A stretch of DNA of 35,384 bases from Nocardiopsis quinghaiensis (lineage in GTDB: Bacteria > Actinomycetota > Actinomycetes > Streptosporangiales > Streptosporangiaceae): the NCBI RefSeq assembly GCF_008638365.1, contig NZ_ML703339.1, positions 158,159-193,542 on the forward strand, given 5' to 3'. The notes under the pieces are model-generated. The model worked only from the letters and a program-made list of their open reading frames with translations, was not told the DNA's origin and did not search any database. This document shows positions 24,535 to 31,983 of the stretch, piece by piece; the first letter of the stretch is position 1; the number at the start of each line of letters is the position of its first letter. The translations under genes and the position numbers were made by a program.

Positions 24535-25821
24535 ATGGATTTCGCAGTGCCCTCCGCCCATCGCACCCCACCGCCCCCACCCCTCACACGGGGGCGGACC
24601 GCCCTCTCCCTCACCGCCGCGCTGGCCGCCGTCGCCGTGGCGGTCGCCGCCCTGCTGGTCGCCCCCGCTCCGCGTGCCTCGGCCGCCGCACTCACGCCGG
24701 TCCCCTCGTTCGGCACCGACCCCGGCGATCTGTCGATGTACGCCTACGTGCCCGACGGGCTGTCCGCCGACGCGCCCCTGGTCGTGCTGCTGCACGGCTG
24801 CGCTCAGGACGCCACCGCCTACCACGGCCACTCCGGGTGGGCGGAACACGCCGACGAACACGGCTTCGCCCTCGTCTACCCCGAGCAGAAGTCCGCGAAC
24901 AACGCCACCAGCTGCTTCAACTGGTTCGAGCGCGGCGACACCGCGCGCGACTCCGGTGAGGCACGCTCGATCCGCTCCATGGTCGAGCACGCCGTGTCCT
25001 CCCACGGACTGGACGCCGACCGGGTGTACGTCTCCGGGCTCTCCGCCGGAGGGGCCATGGCCGGTGAACTCCTCGCCGCCTACCCCGACCTGTTCGCCGG
25101 GGGCAGCATCGTCGCGGGGATCCCGGTGGGCTGCGCGAGCGGCATGATCGACGCCTTCAGCTGCATGAGCCCCGGCAAGACGAGGACCGCGCAGCAGTGG
25201 GGTGACGCCGTGCGCTCCAAGAACCCCGGTCGGAGCGGTCCCTGGCCACGCGTCGCCGTCTGGCACGGCACGTCCGACACCACGGTGGCCCCCGCCAACG
25301 GCGAAGCAGGCGTGAGCCAGTGGACCGACGTGCACGGGCTGTCCGGCGGTCCCGAAGCCACCGAGCAGCTGTCCGGGTCCACCACCGCCGCCTACCACGG
25401 CGGTGACGCCGACAGCGCGCCCGTCGCCCACTACACGGTCTCCGGCATGGGACACGGCACCCCCGTCGCCCCGTCCGAGGGCTGCGGCACGGCGGGTGCC
25501 TACTTCCTCGCCACCGTCTGCTCGACCGGGTACACGGTCGACTTCTGGGGCATCGGGGACGGGAACGGCGGTCCCACGGATCCGCCGACCGAGGAGCCCA
25601 CGGAGGAGCCCACGGACCCGCCGACCGAGGAGCCCGGCTCCGGGGTGTGCGTGACCGACGACAACTACGGCCACGTGTCGGCGGGCCGGGCGGTCCACCG
25701 TCTCGGGCGGGCCTACGCCGCCGGCTCCGACGATCCGCTCGGCCTGTGGAACGTCTTCGTCACCACGTCGGTGACCGAGACCTCGCCGGACTACTGGGAG
25801 CACACACCCGGGGGGTGCTAG
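24535..25821 (+). CDS. Secreted PHB depolymerase-type esterase with C-terminal substrate-binding domain
   Basis: The 428-aa protein has a long signal peptide (hydrophobic 27-44, cleavage near ASAAA at 48-52), a catalytic domain (about 55-340), a Pro/Thr/Glu linker with repeated PTEEP (346-369), and a C-terminal domain (371-428) bounded by Cys372 and Cys428. The oxyanion motif is LLHGC (85-89). Ser170 in GLSAG, Asp248 in HGTSDTTV and His307 in GMGHGTPV make the triad. The end domain, with GRAYAAGSDDPLGLWNVF, resembles substrate-binding domains of extracellular poly(3-hydroxybutyrate) depolymerases. Feruloyl or acetylxylan esterase activity is the main alternative. It diverges from the 3-hydroxybutyrate dehydrogenase gene, and GGAGG precedes the ATG. 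Confidence 0.87.
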   Translation: MDFAVPSAHRTPPPPPLTRGRTALSLTAALAAVAVAVAALLVAPAPRASAAALTPVPSFGTDPGDLSMYAYVPDGLSADAPLVVLLHGCAQDATAYHGHSGWAEHADEHGFALVYPEQKSANNATSCFNWFERGDTARDSGEARSIRSMVEHAVSSHGLDADRVYVSGLSAGGAMAGELLAAYPDLFAGGSIVAGIPVGCASGMIDAFSCMSPGKTRTAQQWGDAVRSKNPGRSGPWPRVAVWHGTSDTTVAPANGEAGVSQWTDVHGLSGGPEATEQLSGSTTAAYHGGDADSAPVAHYTVSGMGHGTPVAPSEGCGTAGAYFLATVCSTGYTVDFWGIGDGNGGPTDPPTEEPTEEPTDPPTEEPGSGVCVTDDNYGHVSAGRAVHRLGRAYAAGSDDPLGLWNVFVTTSVTETSPDYWEHTPGGC

Positions 25822-26051
25822 AAACCGTCCCTGGCACGCGCCAGGCGCCCGAAGTGGCCCACGGCCGCACCGAGCGCGAAGTGCGCGGCCTGGTGCTCGG
25901 TCATGGGGACCACGCCGGCCGGGACGGTCACCCGGAAGGGGAACTCCTCGTCCGGCCGGATCCGGAAGTCGTCTATCACTCCCTGGGACAGGAGCATGGT
26001 CAGGGCCTCGCGGACTTGGCCACTGCGGTTGTCTGACGCCCAGATCGACAT
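25818..26051 (-). CDS. Small conserved-looking hypothetical protein, 77 aa
   Basis: I do not recognise a characterised family. The product begins MSIWASDNRSGQVREALTML, is well behaved in composition (alpha-helical start, a central PFRVTVPAGVVPM strand-like stretch, a terminal helix rich in Ala/Arg), and has no signal peptide or membrane helix. Its TAG stop shares CTAG with the stop of the convergent depolymerase gene (4-bp overlap). The ATG at 26051 lies 7 nt after TAGGGT, the leaderless pattern seen at other genes here; the longer frame to 26306 runs through two hairpins and is unlikely to be coding. No function is proposed. Confidence 0.65.
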   Translation of the reverse strand: MSIWASDNRSGQVREALTMLLSQGVIDDFRIRPDEEFPFRVTVPAGVVPMTEHQAAHFALGAAVGHFGRLARARDGF

Positions 26052-26058
26052 ATCCCCA

Positions 26059-26064
26059 ACCCTA
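26059..26064 (-). promoter_or_regulatory. -10 element of a leaderless promoter (77-aa gene)
   Basis: On the minus strand TAGGGT is followed by exactly 7 nt and the ATG at 26051. The G-rich spacer could also serve as a weak ribosome site. Confidence 0.4.
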
Positions 26065-26164
26065 GGGCGTCGTGCGTGGCGCACACACGCCCCGTCCCCG
26101 CCCGGACCGACCCTCAGGGGAACGGGAGGACGGGCGGCGGACACCGGCGGCCCCGGCCCCGGAA

Positions 26165-26231
26165 CGGCTGGTGGCCGGCCGCGACCGGCCACCAGCCGGG
26201 GACGGGCGCGACCCCCGTGGCGCCCGTCCCC
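26165..26231 (-). terminator. Two adjacent hairpins downstream of the OhrR-type gene
   Basis: The first stem is 14 bp (CGGCTGGTGGCCGG at 26165-26178 with 26185-26198, 6-nt loop). The second is 12 bp (26198-26209 with 26220-26231, 10-nt loop). They share base 26198, so both cannot close fully at once. They lie 47-113 bp past the regulator's stop and upstream of the 77-aa gene. Confidence 0.65.
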
Positions 26232-26277
26232 ACCGGCGACCGCCGCCGACGGACGTGGTGACGGAGTCCGTCCTGCC

Positions 26278-26772
26278 TCAGCCGTCCTCGGGCAGCCGGG
26301 CCTCACCCGCGAGTACGTTCGCGGTCAGGCGGCGCAGTGCCAGCCTCGTGGCCTCGAACTCCTCCTCGGGAAGGTCGATGACCCCGCCGATCGCCTCCGG
26401 GATGCCCTCGGCGCTCGCCCTCAGCCGCCTGCCCTCGTCGGTGAGGACGACACGGACGGAGCGCTCGTCCCGCGGGTCACGGCCCCGGTGCAGCAGTCCC
26501 CGGCCCTCCAGCCGCTTGAGCAGCGGGGTGAGGGTGCCGTAGTCCAGTTGGAGCGCGGACCCGAAGTCCTTCACCCAGCACTCGCCGCGCTCCCAGAGGA
26601 GCATCATCACGAGGTACTGGGGATAGGTCAGCCCCAAGGGGTCCAGGAGGGGCCGGTAGAGGTTGACGACCGCACGTGACGCGGCGTAGAGCGCGAAGCA
26701 CATCTGCTCGTCGACGGCGGGAAGAGGAAAGTCGCCCGCGGGGGCGGGGGATCGGTCGGGCATCGACATCAT
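26278..26772 (-). CDS. OhrR-type MarR-family organic peroxide sensor
   Basis: The 164-aa winged-helix repressor has the OhrR signature MCFALYAASRAVVNLYRPL with the reactive Cys25. Tyr39 and Tyr50 lie at +14 and +25 from it, the same offsets as Cys15/Tyr29/Tyr40 in Bacillus OhrR. TYPQYLVMMLLWE and the DYGTLTPLLKRLEGRG recognition helix follow, then the wing around DERSVRVVLTDEG. A further Cys65 (GECWVK) is present. It should release DNA when Cys25 is oxidised by organic hydroperoxides. The ATG at 26772 follows GAGGT at good spacing. OhrR usually sits beside ohr, but no ohr gene is present in this window. Confidence 0.9.
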   Translation of the reverse strand: MMSMPDRSPAPAGDFPLPAVDEQMCFALYAASRAVVNLYRPLLDPLGLTYPQYLVMMLLWERGECWVKDFGSALQLDYGTLTPLLKRLEGRGLLHRGRDPRDERSVRVVLTDEGRRLRASAEGIPEAIGGVIDLPEEEFEATRLALRRLTANVLAGEARLPEDG

Positions 26773-26806
26773 GATAGTTACCTCATGCCCGATATTCAAA
26801 GCACAC

Positions 26807-26830
26807 AATTACCTTGCGTGCAAGAAAATT
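26807..26830. promoter_or_regulatory. Palindromic operator, likely OhrR autoregulation site
   Basis: A 24-bp dyad has outer AATT arms (26807-26810 and 26827-26830) and an inner TTGC-GT-GCAA (26814-26823), in an AT-rich island 35 bp upstream of the regulator's start. Its size and AT-rich arms suit MarR/OhrR proteins, which usually repress their own promoter. Confidence 0.6.
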
Positions 26831-26961
26831 GGTACGGGGTGCCGATGGGAGTGTCGACGCATGTCCGTGCAGGTCGGAAAAGGCGTTGGTGTCGGGTTCG
26901 GTCCTTCTTCCCGAGCCACGCACTTCAGGAGGAAAGGGAAGGGGGATTCGTGTCCGGCTCG

Positions 26962-26997
26962 TCCGCGCGGATTCCGGTCCGCCGGAATCCGCGCGGA
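26962..26997 (-). terminator. Hairpin terminator after the acyl-CoA synthetase gene
   Basis: A perfect 16-bp stem (26962-26977 with 26982-26997) closes a 4-nt TCCG loop, beginning 1 bp past the TAG stop on the minus strand. No T-tract follows. Confidence 0.8.
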
Positions 26998-26998
26998 T

Positions 26999-28639
26999 CT
27001 ACTGGCGCGGCGCCCGGTACGGCAACAGGCGCTTGACCACCTTGCCCGTGGCGTTGCGCGGCAGCTCGTCCACTACCACCACGTCGCGCGGCACCGAGAA
27101 CCGGCCGAGCACATCGCGCACGTGCGTCCGAACCCCGTCCGGGTCCACGCTTCCGCCCTCGTGGGGCACCACGAAGGCCGCGAAGCGCTGCCCGAACTCC
27201 TCGTCGGGCACGCCCGCCACCACGACCTCCCGCACCTCCGGAAGCGTCACGATCGCCTCCTCCACCGGCCGGGGGAACACGTTCTCCCCGCCCGAGACGA
27301 TCATGTCGTCGTCCCGGCCCGCCACGTGCAGCAGCCCGTCCGCGTCCACGTAGCCCCGGTCGCCGGTCTCCATCAACCCGCCCGCGACACTCCTGCCCCG
27401 CCCGTTCGTGTAGCCGTCGAAGAGCATGTCGTTGCCGACGTGGATCGACCCCTCGGTTCCCGGCGGGACCTCCGCACCGTCCCCGTCCAGGACCGCGATC
27501 CGCGTTCCCAGAGGCGGCCGACCGGCCGTGGTGGGAGAACCGCGCATGTCCTCGGGCGTGGCGATCGTCGCCCACGACACCTCGGTCGACCCGTACAGGT
27601 TGTAGAGCACGTCCCCGAACGCGCCCATGAAGTCCGTGATCAGCCGCGGGCTCATCGCCGAACCGCTGCACGCCACGACCCGCAGTGACGAGGTGTCGTA
27701 CCGCTCCCGCGTCGCCCCGGGCAGGTCCATGATCCGCCGCAGCATCACCGGCACCGCGAACAGCGCCGTGCACCGCTCCTCCTGCACCGTCCGCAGCACG
27801 TCCTCGGGATCGAACGATCGGCGCGTCACCAGGGTCGCCCGCATCGACATGCCCAGCTGTACGCCCGCCAGCCCCCACGTGTGGAAGATCGGCGCCGAGA
27901 CCAGGACGCGGTCCGAGGAGCGCAGGGGGATGCGGGACAGCACCGAGGCCGCGTCCTGCGGCCCCTTCGGGGTCGGCCGCCGCGCCCCCTTGGGCGCACC
28001 CGTCGTCCCCGACGTCAGGACGATCAACCGGCCCGGACGCTCCGGCGGCGGCGGATCGTCCTCCGTGCCCTCCTCCGCCCGCCACGGCACCCGTGGCCCC
28101 CCGGCCGACGGCTCGCCCCAGGCCGTCACCCGGACCACCTCCGGCGGCAGCTCCGAGCACAGGCCCTCGAACTCGGCGTCCGCGATGGTCACCGACACCC
28201 TGTTGCCCACCACCGCCTCGGCCAACTGGTGCGCCGACAGCCCGGTGTTCAGCAGCACGGTGTCCGCACCGAGGCGGCCGCAGGCCACCATCGCCTGCAC
28301 GAAGCCGCTGTGGTTGCGGCACAGCACGCCCACCCGCGCGTTTGGCCCCACCCCCGCGCGGTGCAGGTCCCGGGCCAGCGCGCGTCCGCGCAGGTTCATC
28401 TCGCGGAAGGTGACGGGCCCCCGCTCGTCGATGACCGAGACGGCGTCGGGCACGCGCTCGTTCGCGGCGGCGTAACCGCCGGCGATCGTGGCGCCCCACG
28501 TGCGCAGGGCGCGGAGCTGACGGACGATCCTGTCGGGGCGTCCGGGACCGAGCACACCGGCGCGGACCAGGACCCGCGCCGTTCTGAGGGCCTGGAACAG
28601 TCGTGGGACTGCGGACGATCCTTCGGCGTTGGGCGCCAT
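26999..28639 (-). CDS. Acyl-CoA synthetase (AMP-dependent, FadD type)
   Basis: The 546-aa cytosolic enzyme belongs to the ANL superfamily, which activates carboxylic acids through an acyl-adenylate to acyl-CoA. The P-loop-like motif VLTSGTTGAPKGARRP lies at 208-222, the adenine-binding YGSTE near 349, TGDRG in the hinge, and the catalytic lysine in NATGKVVKR near the C-terminus. The ~60-residue N-terminal extension before the core (with TIAGGYAAANERVPDAV) is like actinobacterial long-chain fatty acyl-CoA ligases. Chain length cannot be judged. The ATG at 28639 follows GGAG. It lies 183 bp downstream of rskA on the same strand; no gene linkage to lipid metabolism is visible. Confidence 0.9.
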   Translation of the reverse strand: MAPNAEGSSAVPRLFQALRTARVLVRAGVLGPGRPDRIVRQLRALRTWGATIAGGYAAANERVPDAVSVIDERGPVTFREMNLRGRALARDLHRAGVGPNARVGVLCRNHSGFVQAMVACGRLGADTVLLNTGLSAHQLAEAVVGNRVSVTIADAEFEGLCSELPPEVVRVTAWGEPSAGGPRVPWRAEEGTEDDPPPPERPGRLIVLTSGTTGAPKGARRPTPKGPQDAASVLSRIPLRSSDRVLVSAPIFHTWGLAGVQLGMSMRATLVTRRSFDPEDVLRTVQEERCTALFAVPVMLRRIMDLPGATRERYDTSSLRVVACSGSAMSPRLITDFMGAFGDVLYNLYGSTEVSWATIATPEDMRGSPTTAGRPPLGTRIAVLDGDGAEVPPGTEGSIHVGNDMLFDGYTNGRGRSVAGGLMETGDRGYVDADGLLHVAGRDDDMIVSGGENVFPRPVEEAIVTLPEVREVVVAGVPDEEFGQRFAAFVVPHEGGSVDPDGVRTHVRDVLGRFSVPRDVVVVDELPRNATGKVVKRLLPYRAPRQ

Positions 28640-28822
28640 GGTGTCTCCGGGAGCGGACGGGACGGGCGAAGCGTTCCGCGCCTGCCCGGGGAGCCTTCGC
28701 CTCGTGACTCCCCGGAAGTACTGCGACCGTAAGCGAGGAACCCGCGCCGTTTCTCCGTCCCCGGGTGAGTCCCCACCCGCGCGTAGTTGTCACCCCGGCA
28801 CGAGACCACGGGCCGCACCGGG

Positions 28823-29563
28823 TCACATGTCGATCGACATCTCCCGCCCGCTCGGCTCCGAGGCGCCCTCCTCCGGCTCCAGTGACACGCGCAGCTGCTC
28901 CGGGCTCCCCATGTCCTTGGCCATCCCCGAGTGCCGACCCTCCGCCGAGGGTTCGAGCATCCCCGCGGAGCGCACACCGCCCTCGTCCGCCCACCACATC
29001 TGGTAGGCCATCCCCCGAGGAGCCGACGGCAGACCCTCCACCACCAGCATCGCCGCGTCCATCTCGTAGGAGGCGAAGACCGTCGCCCGTGCCTCGCCGA
29101 GCGGGGCCTCCACCATGTTCGTGTCGGAGGCGGCGAGCAGTTCCTCCATCGCCGCCGAGTGCTGGGCCTCGGAGTCCATCCGCTGGCTCACCGAGACCAG
29201 GGTCCCCGCGAGCATCACCGCGACCAGTGCGCACGCCGCGGCCATCATCCACGGCAGCCACCGGGACCGGAGCGGCAGGCGCACCACCTCGGCACGCGGG
29301 CGGCCGTCCCGCTCCGACGCATCGGTCAGCGGCGGCAGCTGGCGGGTCCGCAGGGCGGCCCCGCGGACCGCCTCCCACACCTCGGGCCGGGGTTCCCGTG
29401 TCTCGGCCCCGGCCAGACGCACCGCCGTCTCACGGAAGTCCGCCAGGTCGCGCCGGCAGTCCTCGCACTCCGTGAGGTGCCGTTCGGCGGCCTCCGCCTC
29501 CTCCGGGGCCAGGGCGTTGACCGCGTACCCCGCGGTCAGCCCGTGCACACCCGCCTCGTTCAT
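28823..29563 (-). CDS. rskA: RskA-type anti-sigma factor with zinc-binding domain
   Basis: RskA-family proteins hold SigK inactive at the membrane. The 246-aa product has the cytosolic zinc anti-sigma motif His29-x3-Cys33-x2-Cys36 (HLTECEDC), a helix at about 104-126 and an outer C-terminal domain with the family's GMAYQMWW sequence (184-191). That outer part holds 12 Met in 120 residues, unusually many, mostly in surface-like acidic contexts. Release probably follows regulated proteolysis, as in mycobacteria. It overlaps the sigK-type gene by 4 bp (ATGA), so the two are co-translated. Upstream of it across the divergent region lie a Mo oxidoreductase and a Met-rich lipoprotein, likely regulon members. 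Confidence 0.9.
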   Translation of the reverse strand: MNEAGVHGLTAGYAVNALAPEEAEAAERHLTECEDCRRDLADFRETAVRLAGAETREPRPEVWEAVRGAALRTRQLPPLTDASERDGRPRAEVVRLPLRSRWLPWMMAAACALVAVMLAGTLVSVSQRMDSEAQHSAAMEELLAASDTNMVEAPLGEARATVFASYEMDAAMLVVEGLPSAPRGMAYQMWWADEGGVRSAGMLEPSAEGRHSGMAKDMGSPEQLRVSLEPEEGASEPSGREMSIDM

Positions 29564-30171
29564 ACGCTCACCCCCAGGCAGTCACGCAGCCTGATCAGGC
29601 CGTCACGCAGTCTCCCCTTGACCGTGGTCAGCGGGACCTTCAGCAGGTCGGCCGCCTGCCGCTGCGTGTACCCCGTGTAGTACGTGAGCCGGACCGCCTC
29701 GTGCTGGGCCTCGGTGAGCCTGCTCAGGCACCGGCGCACCTTCTCCCGCTCCAGCCGGTGCTCGACCTGGTCGGGAACCGAGTCCCGCGGGGTCGCCTCG
29801 GACTCCAGGCGCCCGGCGGCGGCGAGACGGGTCGACGAGGCCTGCTCCGAGCGCACCCGGTCCACGGCCCTCCGGTGCGCGATGGTCAGGACCCACGCCG
29901 ACACGCTTCCCCGCGACCGGTCATAGCGGGCACAGGTCCGCCAGACCTCCAAGAACACCTCCTGGCAGACCTCCTCGGCCTGCGCGTCGTTCAGCATGAC
30001 CCGGCGGGCGATGCCGAACACCGGGCCGGACAGCTGCCGGTAGACCCCCTCGAACGCGGCCAGGTCGCCGATGGCGGCCTGCTGGAGGAAGCGCGTCAGG
30101 GGTTCGTCACGCGCGCCTCCACCGCCGGGAGTCCCGGCCTCCCCGTGTTCCCATCCGGCCGTCCGCTTCAT
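29560..30171 (-). CDS. sigK: ECF sigma factor, SigK type
   Basis: The 203-aa protein has sigma region 2 (about 36-110, with AEEVCQEVFLEVWRTCARYD for core binding and VSAWVLTIAHRRAVDRVR for -10 recognition) and region 4 (about 140-197, with YTGYTQRQAADLLKVPLTTVKGR for -35 recognition). A Gly-rich N-terminal tail precedes region 2. The pairing with RskA and the region 4 sequence fit the SigK clade. The ATG at 30171 follows GAGGTGG. It should be freed on an envelope signal and transcribe its own operon and nearby target genes. The recognition sequence could not be located with confidence. Confidence 0.92.
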   Translation of the reverse strand: MKRTAGWEHGEAGTPGGGGARDEPLTRFLQQAAIGDLAAFEGVYRQLSGPVFGIARRVMLNDAQAEEVCQEVFLEVWRTCARYDRSRGSVSAWVLTIAHRRAVDRVRSEQASSTRLAAAGRLESEATPRDSVPDQVEHRLEREKVRRCLSRLTEAQHEAVRLTYYTGYTQRQAADLLKVPLTTVKGRLRDGLIRLRDCLGVSV

Positions 30172-30305
30172 CGGCCACCACCTCTTCCATGCCTGCCACA
30201 GGCATTCGGCGCCGTCGCCGGGCCGGTGACCCCGGTTTGGCGGACTTTACCCACTCGTTATCATTCTGGCTGTCGCCCCGCCCGGATCCGCACCGAACCG
30301 GGGAC

Positions 30306-31895
30306 ATGTCCGAGACCACTCGCAGCACCCGCCGGGGACCGGCCGCCGTCGCCGGGCTCGTGGCCACCGCGTCCGCGCTGGCCGTGGCCGAGGCCGCCGC
30401 CGTGGCGCTGTCACGTCCCACCAGCACACCCCTGCTGGCCGTCGGGGACACCGTCGTCGACCTCACGCCGCCGCCCGTGAAGCAGTTCGCCGTGGACGCC
30501 TTCGGGACGGCGGACAAACCCGTCCTGCTCATCGGGACAGCGGTGCTCCTGGCCCTGGCGGCGGCCCTGGTGGGAGCGGCCGCCGGACGCAGGAGGGCCG
30601 TCGGCCCGGTCGGGATCGCCGCCTTCGCGGCCGTGGGCCTGGCGTCCGTGCTCACCCGTCCCGGGAGCGGACCGCTCGACGCGCTGCCCACGCTGGCGGG
30701 CGCCGCCGCCTGTACCGGGGTCCTCCTCTGGCTGCTCGGCGTCGCGGCCGAGCGTCCACAGGCTGTGGACGGCGCGGACTCCTCCACCGGCCCTCCTCCC
30801 GCCGGCTTCGACCGGCGCCGGTTCGCCCTGCTGGCCGGGGCCGCGGCCGCCGCGTCCGCGGGCACGGGAGCAGGCGCCCGGTTCCTGACCGCCTCGGCGC
30901 CCGCGGCCGGCCTCACTCCCGACAACGCGGTGCTCCCGCGCCCGGGCGACCGGGCCGCACCGCTTCCCGACGGCGCCGACCTGGAGCTGGACGGGCTCGC
31001 ACCCTTCTTCACCCCCGAAGCCGACTTCTACCGGATCGACACCGCCCTGTCGGTGCCGCGCGTCGACGCCTCCACGTGGTCGCTGCGCATCCACGGACTG
31101 GGGACCACGCGGGAGCGGGTCGTCACCTACGCCGAACTGCTGGACCATCCCGACCTCAGGGAGCGCGACATCACCCTGGCCTGCGTGTCCAACCCGGTCG
31201 GCGGGTCCTACGTGGGCAACGCGCGCTGGATCGGCGTGCCGCTGGCCTCCCTCCTCACCGAGAGCGGTGTCCGCTCCCCCGCCGACGGGGGACCGGCCGA
31301 CCAGCTCGTCTCGCGCTCCCAGGACGGGATGACCATCGGCACGCCCGTCGCCGACGCCATGGACGGGAGGGAGGCCATGCTCGCGGTCGGCATGAACGGG
31401 CGCCCGCTGCCCTACGAGCACGGATTCCCCGTCCGCATGGTCGTTCCCGGCCTGTACGGATACGTGTCCGCCTGCAAGTGGATCACCGAGATCGAGCTGA
31501 CCACGTTCGAGGCCTTCGACGCCTACTGGGTGCCCCGGGGCTGGTCCGCGCGGGGCCCGGTCAAGACCCAGTCGCGCATCGACACCCCCCGCGACGGTGC
31601 GGACCTCGGGCAGGGGCAGGCCACCGTCGCCGGTGTGGCGTGGGCCCAGAACACCGGTGTCGACCGGGTGGAGGTGAGCGTCGACGGCGGGCAGTGGACC
31701 GAGGCGAGGCTCGCGGAGGAGGACACCGCCGACACCTGGCGGCAGTGGGTCCTCGACTGGGACGCCGAGCCCGGAGAGCACCGGATCGCCGTCCGCGCGA
31801 CCGACCGCGACGGACACACGCAGCCCTCCGACCAGGCGCCGCCCGCGCCGGACGGGGCGACCGGCCACCACACCGTCACCGTGACCGTGGCCTGA
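30306..31895 (+). CDS. Membrane-anchored molybdopterin oxidoreductase (sulfite oxidase fold)
   Basis: The 529-aa protein has five hydrophobic helices (about 13-36, 72-94, 98-116, 128-148, 172-195), the last preceded by a Tat-like FDRRRF (168-173). The sulfite-oxidase-type molybdopterin domain follows (about 220-410), with Cys293 in TLACVSNPVGG as the Mo ligand and HGFPVRMVVPGLYGY. A C-terminal Ig-like dimerisation domain (about 415-529) is present, which MsrP/YedY lacks and sulfite oxidases have. The enzyme should face outward. Substrate candidates are sulfite or a sulfoxide; I cannot choose from sequence. I use the ATG at 30306 because the preceding 39 codons look untranslated and basic; a weak GGGG precedes it. 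It diverges from sigK and precedes a Met-rich lipoprotein. Confidence 0.87.
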   Translation: MSETTRSTRRGPAAVAGLVATASALAVAEAAAVALSRPTSTPLLAVGDTVVDLTPPPVKQFAVDAFGTADKPVLLIGTAVLLALAAALVGAAAGRRRAVGPVGIAAFAAVGLASVLTRPGSGPLDALPTLAGAAACTGVLLWLLGVAAERPQAVDGADSSTGPPPAGFDRRRFALLAGAAAAASAGTGAGARFLTASAPAAGLTPDNAVLPRPGDRAAPLPDGADLELDGLAPFFTPEADFYRIDTALSVPRVDASTWSLRIHGLGTTRERVVTYAELLDHPDLRERDITLACVSNPVGGSYVGNARWIGVPLASLLTESGVRSPADGGPADQLVSRSQDGMTIGTPVADAMDGREAMLAVGMNGRPLPYEHGFPVRMVVPGLYGYVSACKWITEIELTTFEAFDAYWVPRGWSARGPVKTQSRIDTPRDGADLGQGQATVAGVAWAQNTGVDRVEVSVDGGQWTEARLAEEDTADTWRQWVLDWDAEPGEHRIAVRATDRDGHTQPSDQAPPAPDGATGHHTVTVTVA

Positions 31896-31983
31896 CCCCG
31901 GCCGCCACCGCGCGACAGACCTCCGGGCCCGAACGGACCCGGCCAACCCATCGCGACAGCGATGACAAGGAGATGAGAACACC

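Noticed and set aside
26771..27688. Plus-strand frames from the OhrR operator region, possible ohr or short peptide
   Set aside because: No Ohr/OsmC motif (such as the reactive Cys pairs) is visible, and most of the frame is antisense to the acyl-CoA synthetase.
28827..28840. Perfect palindrome ATGTCGATCGACAT at the rskA end
   Set aside because: It lies in the last codons of rskA (encoding MSIDM); chance coding symmetry is likely.
30189..30305. 39-residue N-terminal extension of the Mo oxidoreductase
   Set aside because: It is Arg/Pro-rich and unlike a membrane protein start; the ATG at 30306 directly precedes the first helix.
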